Shown piece after piece: positions 1 through 5,729 of a stretch of 10,560 nucleotides of DNA (position 1 is the first letter of the stretch; each line of letters opens with the position of its first letter). Origin of the DNA: JAKATY01 sp038876335 (GTDB taxonomy: Archaea; Micrarchaeota; Micrarchaeia; Micrarchaeales; Micrarchaeaceae). The notes under the pieces are model-generated. The model did not search any database. It was given only the letters and a program-made list of their open reading frames with translations, and was not told the origin of the DNA. The stretch covers positions 1 to 10,560 of the forward strand of contig JAVYYS010000018.1 of NCBI GenBank assembly GCA_038876335.1, in the 5' to 3' direction. Both the position numbers and the translations under genes were made by a program.

Positions 1-1058
1 TAAAGCGGCAGGAAGAGCTGGAAAAGATAGCCAAAAAGTATAAGATGCCTGTAATAGGCCCCAACTGTCTTGGAGTGATGGACATGCGCTCTAGGATTGA
101 CACTCTTTTTCTTCCTACATTTAAGCTTGACAAGCCGAAGATAGGGGGTGTCAGCTTTGCATCGCAGAGCGGAGCCGTAGGAAGCCTAATACTAGATGTT
201 ATAAGCCATGAAGGCTTCGGACTTTCAAAGTTTATCTCATATGGCAATGCGGCTGTGGTGGACGAGACTGACATACTTAATTATCTTGCAAAAGACAAAG
301 AGACAAAAACAGTAATATTCTACCTTGAGGGCGTAAAAAGGGGGAGGGAGTTCATCGAGGTCTCAAAGTGGGCTACGCGGCAGAAGCCTATAGTGATAAT
401 AAAAGGCGGGAGGACTGAAGAGGGTGCATCGGCTGCCCATTCGCATACTGCAGCGCTTTCAGGAAACAGCGAGGCATACGACGCCGTTTTCAAGCAGTTT
501 GGATTTATAAGTGCCAACAGCCTTGACGAGCTGATAGCTTATGCTAAGATATTCGAGACGCAGCCCCTTACTACAGGTAACAGGGTAGGAATGATAACCA
601 ATGGGGGAGGAATGGGCGTTCTCGCTACAGATTCTCTGTACAAAAACGGGCTAGTGCTTGCAGAGCTTTCAGAAGAATCCAAAAGGATACTCAGGAAGGG
701 CATGCCGCCTATAGTAAACATAAGGATGCCATTAGATATAGGAGGAGACGCAGACGACAAAAGGTTTGCTCTTGCCCTTGAAACCGTGAGCAAGGATCCG
801 AACGTGGATGCAGTTATGGCGATAACCCTATTCCAGACTCCTGGGGCAGATTCGCGCGTAGCTTCTATGCTTATACATTACGGAACCCAATCCACAAAGC
901 CCCTTGTGGTGATAAGCCCTGGTGGGAGCTATACACAGGTGCACAAAGACATGATGGAAAGCTCAGGGATTCCTGTCTATGATTCAGAAGACCTTGCCGC
1001 AAAATCCCTTAGTGCTCTAATAATGTATTCAAGATACAGGCAGAGGGTATTGCGATAA
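1..1058 (+). CDS. acdA: ADP-forming acetyl-CoA synthetase, alpha subunit (5'-truncated by window edge)
   Basis: This subunit carries the CoA-ligase half of ADP-forming acetyl/acyl-CoA synthetase, which makes acetate (or another acid), ATP and CoA from acyl-CoA, ADP and phosphate in the cytoplasm. The frame is open from base 3 with no start codon before the window edge. The Met codon at 45 lies inside a conserved stretch (KKYKMPVIGPNCLG), so the true start is upstream and about 351 codons are seen. Visible are the end of the CoA-binding domain (GPNCLGVMD), the succinyl-CoA-ligase-like Rossmann segment with SQSGAVGS (from about base 162) and the phospho-histidine site SHTAALSGN, with His encoded at 444-446. 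The C-terminal domain follows, with a GGGMGVLATD glycine-rich turn. The protein stops at TAA 1056-1058 without the ATP-grasp beta domain, so alpha and beta are not fused here and beta must lie elsewhere. The family call is firm; the exact acid substrate cannot be read from the sequence. Confidence 0.9.
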   Translation, partial: KRQEELEKIAKKYKMPVIGPNCLGVMDMRSRIDTLFLPTFKLDKPKIGGVSFASQSGAVGSLILDVISHEGFGLSKFISYGNAAVVDETDILNYLAKDKETKTVIFYLEGVKRGREFIEVSKWATRQKPIVIIKGGRTEEGASAAHSHTAALSGNSEAYDAVFKQFGFISANSLDELIAYAKIFETQPLTTGNRVGMITNGGGMGVLATDSLYKNGLVLAELSEESKRILRKGMPPIVNIRMPLDIGGDADDKRFALALETVSKDPNVDAVMAITLFQTPGADSRVASMLIHYGTQSTKPLVVISPGGSYTQVHKDMMESSGIPVYDSEDLAAKSLSALIMYSRYRQRVLR

Positions 1059-1063
1059 TGGTG

Positions 1064-1126
1064 TTGCGAAAAGGGAGTTCGCAAGTTTCGCAAGGCAAGG
1101 CGAACTACTCGAGCGAAAGGCTTTTT
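1064..1126 (+). terminator. Inverted repeat plus T-run after acdA
   Basis: TTGCGAAA (1064-1071) and TTTCGCAA (1086-1093) form a perfect 8-bp inverted repeat with a 14-nt loop. A competing 7-bp pair is AGTTCGC (1076-1082) with GCGAACT (from about 1100). A CTTTTT run follows at 1121-1126. The position just after the acdA stop suggests transcript termination or a 3'-end structure. Archaeal terminators rely mainly on T-tracts, so the role of the stem is inferred. Confidence 0.4.
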
Positions 1127-1174
1127 GTGTTGTCTATTTATCTCAGCGCCCTTTATAGATTGTAGGGTTTTGAG

Positions 1175-1183
1175 TAAAATATA
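1175..1183 (+). promoter_or_regulatory. TATA-like box for the aminotransferase gene
   Basis: TAAAATATA sits about 90 bases before the chosen aminotransferase start, in an AT-rich stretch of a 209-base spacer. A second candidate is CTTTATAG at 1151-1158. The translation signal is clearer: AAGGTG at 1256-1261 lies six bases before ATG 1268. The box call rests only on resemblance to the archaeal TATA consensus. Confidence 0.3.
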
Positions 1184-1267
1184 GTGTTCTACATAAAGCC
1201 ATAGGAATAGAATTTGAATTTGAGTTCGCAAGCTTTATTGCTGAAATTTGGCTATAAGGTGTTGTTG

Positions 1268-2590
1268 ATGGCTGTAAGGATAACAAAAAAAACTAAAAGC
1301 ATAATTGAAAGAGACAGGAAGGTGTTCCTGACCACTACAAGAGAGGCCTACCCATTTATTGCAGAGCGCGGAGAAGGGGATTATTCGTATGATATAGAAG
1401 GCAACAGATTCATAGATTTTGCAAGCTTTATCTCTGTATACAATCTTGGCATAAACTCAAACGCGAGCATAAGGAATGCAATAAAGGCGCAGGTGGATAA
1501 GCTAATGCATGATGCTTTTACCGACTACTATTCAGAGCTTCCGGTAAAGTTCGGCGAGGAACTCATTAAGATGTTCCCGGCTGGCTTTGGCAAGCTCTTC
1601 CTTTCTAATTCAGGAACTGAGGCGAACGAGGCTGCGCTCAAGTTTGCACAGCTTTTTACAAAAAGAAACTACAATATCGCCTTCTATGGGGCATTCCACG
1701 GCAGGACAAAGGGCTCCCTTGCTCTTACTGCTTCCAAGACCGTACAACGCGAGCATTTTGGCCCTTTCACAAATACTATTCACGTACCTTTTGCTTACTG
1801 CTATAGGTGCCCATTCAACCAGACCTATCCCGGTTGTGGATTTGCATGTGTTGACTATATAAAGAAATATCCGCTTTCGAAGGAGGTAAGCCCTAGAGAG
1901 GTATCTGCATTCTTTATCGAACCAATTCAGGGAGAGGGAGGCTACATCGTGCCTCCGCTTGACTATTTCAAGGAGATAAAAAAAATAACTGAAGACAACG
2001 GCATGCTGCTTGTAGCGGATGAAGTGCAGTCAGGATACATGCGAACTGGGAAGTTCCTTGCGCTTGACAACTTCGGTGTAAAGGCGGATATCTACACCAT
2101 GGCAAAGGCTTTGGGAGCCGGCTTGCCTATTGGGGCCACAGTAGTAAGCAAAGAGCTCGGAGATATACCATCCGGATCTCATGCAAATACATTTGGAGGC
2201 AATCTTGTCAGCGTTGCAGCTGCACTTGCCTCATTGAGGTTCGTGTCTAGAAACAAACGCAAGCTCGAAGCTGAAGTAAGAAGGAAGGGCAGGCTCATGC
2301 TAAAGCGCCTTAAGGAAATGGAAAATAAATATGAGATAGTAGGAGACGCGAGAGGAATAGGTCTTATGCTTGCCATAGAGATAGTAAGGGACAAAAAGAG
2401 CAAAAATCCAGGAGTGAAGGAAAGGGAGAAGATACTCACTAATGCGTTCTACAACGGGCTGTTGCTGCTGCCTGCTGGGGAGTCCTCAATCAGGATAATC
2501 CCCCCTATAACTATAAGCGATTCCAACATAGAGAAGGGTCTTGACATACTAGAAAACGCTGTCAAGCTCGCCGATTCGCGAAGCGCATGA
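1268..2590 (+). CDS. Class III PLP-dependent aminotransferase (ornithine/4-aminobutyrate type, or related amino-acid racemase)
   Basis: The product has 440 residues, normal for fold-type I, class III (AGAT) aminotransferases, which move amino groups with pyridoxal phosphate in the cytoplasm. Visible landmarks are SGTEA at residues 115-119 (phosphate binding), FHGRT with Phe143-His144 (ring stacking), EPIQGEGG, the DEVQSG cofactor-nitrogen motif at Asp251, and catalytic Lys280 in AKALGAGLPIGA. Four cysteines (178, 181, 190, 194) sit in the YCYRCPF...YPGCGFAC insertion, which I recall from Thermococcales-type members, some of which are racemases. The substrate therefore cannot be fixed between omega-amino acids, ornithine and racemase activity. 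The start is ATG 1268 because AAGGTG precedes it by six bases. An in-frame TTG at 1214 would add 18 residues but lacks such a site. It follows acdA on the same strand with a 209-base gap, so separate transcription is likely. Confidence 0.88.
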   Translation: MAVRITKKTKSIIERDRKVFLTTTREAYPFIAERGEGDYSYDIEGNRFIDFASFISVYNLGINSNASIRNAIKAQVDKLMHDAFTDYYSELPVKFGEELIKMFPAGFGKLFLSNSGTEANEAALKFAQLFTKRNYNIAFYGAFHGRTKGSLALTASKTVQREHFGPFTNTIHVPFAYCYRCPFNQTYPGCGFACVDYIKKYPLSKEVSPREVSAFFIEPIQGEGGYIVPPLDYFKEIKKITEDNGMLLVADEVQSGYMRTGKFLALDNFGVKADIYTMAKALGAGLPIGATVVSKELGDIPSGSHANTFGGNLVSVAAALASLRFVSRNKRKLEAEVRRKGRLMLKRLKEMENKYEIVGDARGIGLMLAIEIVRDKKSKNPGVKEREKILTNAFYNGLLLLPAGESSIRIIPPITISDSNIEKGLDILENAVKLADSRSA

Positions 2591-2631
2591 GCGGAGGCGT
2601 AAGGCTAGAACAGCGTATGATTTACTGACAT

Positions 2632-2656
2632 CCTCTCCTATCTAAAGGATAGGAGG
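2632..2656 (-). repeat. Right-end hairpin of the IS605-type remnant
   Basis: An imperfect palindrome with a 7-bp perfect core (2636-2642 with 2648-2654), loop TAAAG and flanking CC/GG pairs across a two-base bulge. It lies about 30 bases past the tnpB stop codon on the minus strand, where IS200/IS605 elements carry the hairpin recognised by TnpA. It could also act as a terminator for minus-strand transcription. Confidence 0.6.
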
Positions 2657-2683
2657 TTCCTCTTGGTTTGATGTCTCTTTCGT

Positions 2684-2995
2684 TCATAGAGTTGCACCTC
2701 TGGGCGTATCAGTGCTGCCCTTCAACACATCCCTGTATGTGCTGAATTGAACAATGCTTTCTTCGAGTGGAGGACGCTGCGATATATTGAACGCTGCATT
2801 TGCGTCGGCATGGTCAAAGTGTGCACACGAATTGCACACAAATTCTTTTCCTTGTCTTGTCCCTATGTTTCCGCACCTTGAACACTCTTGCGATGTGTAT
2901 TTAGGCTCGACATAGGCGCATTTTGTAACAGGAAAGTTAGCCTTTAGACTTAACTCAGTGCTGGAAGCCCCTTCACAAGTTAGGGCAGTTCCCAT
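2684..2995 (-). pseudogene. tnpB: Truncated TnpB (IS605 OrfB) C-terminal fragment
   Basis: Intact TnpB proteins are RNA-guided RuvC nucleases of roughly 350-450 residues; only 103 codons remain here. The fragment has the OrfB zinc ribbon, with Cys38-x2-Cys41 in the motif KYTSQECSRCGN and Cys54-x2-Cys57, followed by DHADANAAFNI, which supplies the RuvC-III aspartate (Asp64). The tail ends in STDTPRGATL, the kind of ending seen in archaeal TnpB copies. RuvC-I, RuvC-II and the N-terminal recognition lobe are absent. A TAG codon (2996-2998) lies immediately before the first Met in frame, so the frame does not continue upstream. About 28 residues precede the zinc ribbon and I cannot match them to the expected RuvC-II region, so an internal deletion or rearrangement is likely. 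It should be inactive as a nuclease. Confidence 0.75.
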
Positions 2996-3053
2996 CTATA
3001 ATGGTATTTTGTGAAACACTCCAGCGATGAGGCAAACAAAGGTAAAAGCAAAA

Positions 3054-3071
3054 ACTATTAATACCTTATAG
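3054..3071 (+). promoter_or_regulatory. TATA-like region for the ribosomal operon
   Basis: ACTATTAATA (3054-3063) and ACCTTATAG (3063-3071) lie 80-100 bases before rps19e, preceded by an A-rich stretch that could serve as a BRE. This is the only AT-rich promoter-like stretch between the transposon remnant and rps19e. The leader would be about 55-65 bases and ends in AGGTGG (3142-3147), a ribosome-binding site five or so bases before ATG 3152. Confidence 0.35.
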
Positions 3072-3151
3072 ATTCAAAAGCTATCAGCAAAACCGCGAGC
3101 AAATCAACCCGGGCTGCTTCTGCAGTTGCAGTTTCTGTTCTAGGTGGAACA

Positions 3152-3586
3152 ATGTCTAATGTATATGATGTAAAGCCCTCTGAGCTTGTCAGCGCTGCAG
3201 CGCAGGCTTTGAAGGAAAAAATAAAGAAGAAAGAGTATATAAACTACGTGAAATCCGGGGCAGGCAAGGAAAGACCTCCGCAGAGCGATGATTTCTGGTA
3301 TACGCGCAGCGCATCTCTCCTAAGGCAGATTTACATAAACGGCCCCGTAGGAGTAGGGAGGCTTTCGACAAGATACGGCAGCAAGAAGGAGCACACGGTG
3401 CACAGGAAACACCATGTGCGTGCCGCGCGTGGAATCATACGTGACATGCTCCAGGAGCTTGAAAATGCAAAGCTTGTAAAAAAAGAAAAGTCCGGGCGCA
3501 TCATAACCCCCCAAGGCAAGTCATTCCTTGATAAGCTAGCTACGCAGATTATGAAAAGCCACTCGCAGAGTGAGCCAAATGCCTGA
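3152..3586 (+). CDS. rps19e: 30S ribosomal protein S19e
   Basis: S19e is an archaeal/eukaryotic protein of the small ribosomal subunit head, needed for small-subunit maturation. The 144-residue product matches the family's usual length of about 150. Conserved segments visible are VKSGAGKERPPQ, DFWYTRSASLLRQIYINGPVGVGRL, the basic KHHVRAARGIIRDMLQELE helix and the C-terminal winged-helix strand GRIITPQGKSFLDKLA. ATG 3152 follows AGGTGG, fixing the start. The reading frame stays open for about 90 bases upstream but has no ATG, GTG or TTG there. It is the first gene of a same-strand cluster running to ftsY and overlaps the next gene by 8 bases. Confidence 0.95.
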   Translation: MSNVYDVKPSELVSAAAQALKEKIKKKEYINYVKSGAGKERPPQSDDFWYTRSASLLRQIYINGPVGVGRLSTRYGSKKEHTVHRKHHVRAARGIIRDMLQELENAKLVKKEKSGRIITPQGKSFLDKLATQIMKSHSQSEPNA

Positions 3587-3887
3587 AGATAGCGAATCTA
3601 AGAGCGAAGCAGAGCTGAGGAAGGCTTGGGCAAAGGCAATGAAGGAGGCGGAAGCGGAGCAGCAAAGGAAGGCAGTGCTTCGGAGGTTTCTCGACGATGC
3701 GTCATATGGGCGCATGATGAACATACGCGCATCAAATCCAGAACTCTATCTGCAGCTAGCCGAGCTGATAATCTCGCTGGTGCAGAGTAACAGGCTCTCC
3801 GGTAAGATAACAGAAGCCCAGTTCTTGCAGCTTCTGCGCAAACTTACTTACAGGCCAGAGCCGACTATAAGTTTCAAGCACAAATAA
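3579..3887 (+). CDS. PDCD5/TFAR19-family nucleic-acid-binding protein
   Basis: The 102-residue protein belongs to the archaeal PDCD5 family (DUF122), small helical proteins that bind double-stranded DNA; their cellular role in archaea is unsettled. The sequence shows a charged N-terminal helix rich in Glu, Lys and Ala (residues 8-32), then the core: RRFLDDASYGRMMNIRASNPELYLQLAELIISLVQSNRLSGKITEAQFLQLLRKL and a basic C-terminal tail ending FKHK. [Core shown across separate helices: RRFLDDASYGRMMNIR, then PELYLQLAELIISLVQ, then ITEAQFLQLLRKL.] Neighbouring S19e is the standard archaeal context. ATG 3579 overlaps the rps19e end by 8 bases, with GAGTGAG just upstream as a possible ribosome-binding site; an in-frame GTG at 3570 would add three residues and cannot be excluded. 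Confidence 0.88.
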   Translation: MPEDSESKSEAELRKAWAKAMKEAEAEQQRKAVLRRFLDDASYGRMMNIRASNPELYLQLAELIISLVQSNRLSGKITEAQFLQLLRKLTYRPEPTISFKHK

Positions 3888-3957
3888 ATAGGAGAAGATA
3901 AGGCGCAAACGCAAAAGAGATAAAGGCGCAAGGTCCAAAGGAATCAATGATGGTCAT

Positions 3958-4116
3958 ATGTCAAAGAAAAGCGTTACAAAGAAAAGGCGGCTTGCCAAGA
4001 TGGCCAAGAGAAACAGGCGTATGCCTGCGCTTGCCATGATACGCACTCATAGGCGGCTGCAGAGCAATATCTATGCAAGGAACTGGAGGAGCAGGAAGCT
4101 CAAGATAAGAGATTGA
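3958..4116 (+). CDS. rpl39e: 50S ribosomal protein L39e
   Basis: L39e is a tiny, very basic protein that lines the polypeptide exit tunnel of archaeal and eukaryotic large subunits. This 52-residue product has the family length (about 50) and signature: an N-terminal KKRRLAKMAKRNRRMP, then ALAMIRTHRRL, and the closing RNWRSRKLKI that corresponds to the family's RRHWRRTKL. Arg and Lys make up more than a third of the residues. Start ATG 3958 follows a 70-base gap after the PDCD5-family gene; GGT at 3952-3954 is only a weak ribosome-binding site. It lies directly before rpl31e, the usual archaeal order. It is easily missed because of its size. Confidence 0.93.
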   Translation: MSKKSVTKKRRLAKMAKRNRRMPALAMIRTHRRLQSNIYARNWRSRKLKIRD

Positions 4117-4131
4117 ATAGAGGTAGTTTTG

Positions 4132-4551
4132 ATGGCAGAGTTATTGCTTACAATAAACATGAGGAAATTCCTGCTGAAGCAGGCGAAGCCGATGAGGCTC
4201 AGGCGCGCGCCTGGCTATGTAAGAGAGCGCGTTGCGCACTACATGAAGCTTAGCCCAGAGAGCGTGAAACTCAGCACAGAGTTGAACAGCCTGATCACGA
4301 AATACTATTCCAAAAGCATGCGCAAGCTCAAGCTCAGCGTGAGCGTGGATAACGGCATAGCGAATGTAAAGCCGTTCGAGCGTTCCATACAGACAAAATA
4401 CTCAGCAAGGAAGGCCCGTAGTTTCCAAAAAATGCACAAAAGGCTATTCCCAGATGCGAAGAAAATGCAGAATGCGCAGGCAAATACAGTCCAAAAAGTC
4501 GCTACAGCAAGCGCCCCAAGCCAAAAGGGCGCATCCGCGGTATCAAAATGA
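4132..4551 (+). CDS. rpl31e: 50S ribosomal protein L31e with C-terminal extension
   Basis: L31e sits near the exit tunnel of the large subunit. The 139-residue product has the L31e core in residues 5-85: LLTINMRKFLLKQAKPMRL, APGYVRERVAHYMK, then SVKLSTELNSLI and the KLKLSVSVDNGIANVKP strands. Family members are usually about 85-100 residues. Here roughly 50 more follow, first basic (ARKARSFQKMHKRLFPDAKK) and then Ala/Gln/Ser-rich low complexity. ATG 4132 is preceded at six bases by GAGGTAG (4119-4125), which favours it over the in-frame TTG at 4129. It starts 15 bases after rpl39e and overlaps aIF6 by ATGA, so translation of the two is probably coupled. Confidence 0.93.
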   Translation: MAELLLTINMRKFLLKQAKPMRLRRAPGYVRERVAHYMKLSPESVKLSTELNSLITKYYSKSMRKLKLSVSVDNGIANVKPFERSIQTKYSARKARSFQKMHKRLFPDAKKMQNAQANTVQKVATASAPSQKGASAVSK

Positions 4552-5216
4552 GTGCTATACTGTATAGCATAAGAAACAGCGACCACATTGGTGTTTTTGC
4601 CACAGCTACAGACCAGTATATATTTTTGGGCGCAGGGCTTGGAAACCGTGACAGGAAGGTACTGAGTGAGTCGCTTTCTGTTGATTGCGTAAGCATTACA
4701 GTCTCATACTCCGATCTTGTGGGGATATTCGTCCGCGCAAACTCTAATGGGATAGCTATTTCAAACCTTATGGAGAAGAGCGAAGAAGAGGCCCTGAGAA
4801 AGCAAGGTCTTGATATAAATATAGGCATAGTTGACAGCGAGCTGAACGCAATAGGCAACAATGTGCTCGCAAACGACAAGATCGCGATAGTGCATCCAGA
4901 GTACGATGCGAAGGCGATAAGGCAGATTGAGGACATACTTGGCGTAGAGGTAATAAAGGCCCCTGACAAGAAATTCAAGACAGTCGGCGCGAGCAATATA
5001 TTAACCAACAAAGGGCTAGTCCTCAATAACAGGAGTACGGAAAGTGGGGAAGAGACAATGGCGCGCGCAACGCATTTTAAGCCTGTCAGGTCAACAGCAA
5101 ACACAGGATCAATCTATACTGGGATAGGGGTAATAGCCAACTCGAAGGGGATCGTAGCTGGAAGAGGTACTACGGCCTTTGAATTGGAGCGTATAATCGA
5201 AGGTCTTGACCTCTGA
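4548..5216 (+). CDS. eif6: Translation initiation factor aIF6
   Basis: aIF6 binds the large ribosomal subunit and prevents premature joining to the small subunit; it also acts in ribosome biogenesis. The 222-residue length is that of the family. The opening SIRNSDHIGVFATATDQY, the repeated small-domain pattern (a five-fold pseudo-symmetric pentein fold) and conserved stretches such as LNAIGNNVLANDKIAIVHPE and GVIANSKGIVAGRGTTAFELE identify it. ATG 4548 overlaps the rpl31e stop in an ATGA, the family's usual arrangement in archaea. The next gene usually expected here, L18Ae (LX), is not found before prefoldin alpha. Confidence 0.94.
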   Translation: MSAILYSIRNSDHIGVFATATDQYIFLGAGLGNRDRKVLSESLSVDCVSITVSYSDLVGIFVRANSNGIAISNLMEKSEEEALRKQGLDINIGIVDSELNAIGNNVLANDKIAIVHPEYDAKAIRQIEDILGVEVIKAPDKKFKTVGASNILTNKGLVLNNRSTESGEETMARATHFKPVRSTANTGSIYTGIGVIANSKGIVAGRGTTAFELERIIEGLDL

Positions 5217-5243
5217 AATAGTACAAGATGGCCGATAGTACCA

Positions 5244-5258
5244 CGTAAAGCATTTACG
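5244..5258. other. Short perfect hairpin in the aIF6-prefoldin gap
   Basis: CGTAAA, loop GCA, TTTACG form a perfect 6-bp stem. It lies 28 bases after the aIF6 stop and about 10 bases before the TATA-like box of the prefoldin gene. It may be a transcript-end structure or a protein-binding palindrome; nothing in the sequence decides this. A direct repeat ATAGTAC (5218-5224 and 5235-5241) lies beside it. Confidence 0.3.
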
Positions 5259-5269
5259 GCTTTGCAGAT

Positions 5270-5278
5270 AAAATATAT
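5270..5278 (+). promoter_or_regulatory. Internal TATA-like box before prefoldin alpha
   Basis: AAAATATAT sits with its centre 24 bases before ATG 5298, preceded by AGAT as possible BRE context. At that distance transcription would begin at or near the start codon, yet GGTG at 5289-5292 also lies five bases before the ATG. So either a leaderless transcript is made, or the ribosome-binding site is used only by read-through from aIF6. Confidence 0.45.
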
Positions 5279-5297
5279 GCATAATTTTGGTGTGAGT

Positions 5298-5729
5298 ATG
5301 GCTGATAGAGGAGAAGAGCAGGCGACAAGCACCGCGGTCGCCCTTCAGTATCTGAGCAAGGTCTATGAAGATAGGTATTCCGAAGTTGCCACAGCAGTGC
5401 GCAACACCATAGAAGAAATTGAGGATTTAAGTAGGGCTGAGCAGATGCTTTCGGATTTCGATTCTATAAAAGGCAGGCATATGCTTGCTATGGCAAGCCC
5501 TATCCTAGCTATAAATGCAATTTTAGGGTCTGAAGAGAAAGTGCTTGTCGAAGTAGGAGGCGGATACATCGTAGAAAAGAGTATAGAGGAGGGAAAGCAA
5601 TTTCTCAGTTCAGTGATAGAAAGCAGGAACAAGTACCTCTCAGCCTTAACCAAGGAGAAGGAGCAGCTTGAGAGCGCCCTTCTCGAGATATCATACAAAC
5701 TTTCGCAAGAGCAGGATTCCTATGTTTGA
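5298..5729 (+). CDS. pfdA: Prefoldin alpha subunit (GimC)
   Basis: Prefoldin is a hexameric holdase, two alpha and four beta subunits, that captures unfolded proteins with coiled-coil tentacles and passes them to the thermosome. This 143-residue product has the alpha layout: an N-terminal coiled-coil helix (residues 10-50, heptad-like with YEDRYSEV and NTIEEIEDL), a central beta-hairpin region (MASPILAINAIL and KVLVEVGGGYIVEKS, the family's VGxGxxVEKS motif) and a C-terminal coiled coil. ATG 5298 is chosen because GGTG lies five bases upstream; an in-frame TTG at 5262 would add 12 unrelated residues. It overlaps ftsY by 8 bases, as in many archaea. Confidence 0.9.
   Translation: MADRGEEQATSTAVALQYLSKVYEDRYSEVATAVRNTIEEIEDLSRAEQMLSDFDSIKGRHMLAMASPILAINAILGSEEKVLVEVGGGYIVEKSIEEGKQFLSSVIESRNKYLSALTKEKEQLESALLEISYKLSQEQDSYV

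Larger units (their letters stand above)
2625..2998 (-). mobile_element. Remnant of an IS200/IS605 (IS1341-like) element, right end
   Basis: The stretch holds the 3' tail of a tnpB gene on the minus strand, followed on that strand by a hairpin and the GAGGATGTCA-type terminus typical of IS605-family right ends. The hairpin is TCCTATC (2636-2642) with GATAGGA (2648-2654) around a 5-base loop, extendable by CC/GG with a 2-base bulge. No tnpA (Y1 transposase), no left end and no TnpB N-terminus are present before rps19e begins at 3152, so the copy is truncated and immobile unless helped in trans. The left boundary is not identifiable; 2998 marks only the stop codon that closes the tnpB frame. 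In intact elements this right-end region also encodes the 3' part of the guide (omega) RNA. Confidence 0.65.

Noticed and set aside
3062..3151. N-terminal extension of S19e (frame open for 30 codons upstream)
   Set aside because: The stretch is Ala/Ser/Lys-rich and looks protein-like, but it has no ATG, GTG or TTG. ATG 3152 has a good AGGTGG site and gives the normal S19e N-terminus.
4502..5104. 200-codon minus-strand frame opposite aIF6
   Set aside because: It is antisense to a well-conserved gene, Leu/Ser/Ile-rich as expected of a shadow frame, and matches no family I know.
5228..5248. Six-codon frame ATGGCCGATAGTACCACG-stop resembling the prefoldin start (ATGGCTGATAG)
   Set aside because: Similarity covers about 11 bases only, which can occur by chance; there is not enough to call a duplication remnant.
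5668..5721. TTG-started N-terminal extension of FtsY
   Set aside because: It would double-code the conserved C-terminal coiled coil of prefoldin alpha. ATG 5722 with an 8-base overlap is the usual arrangement.
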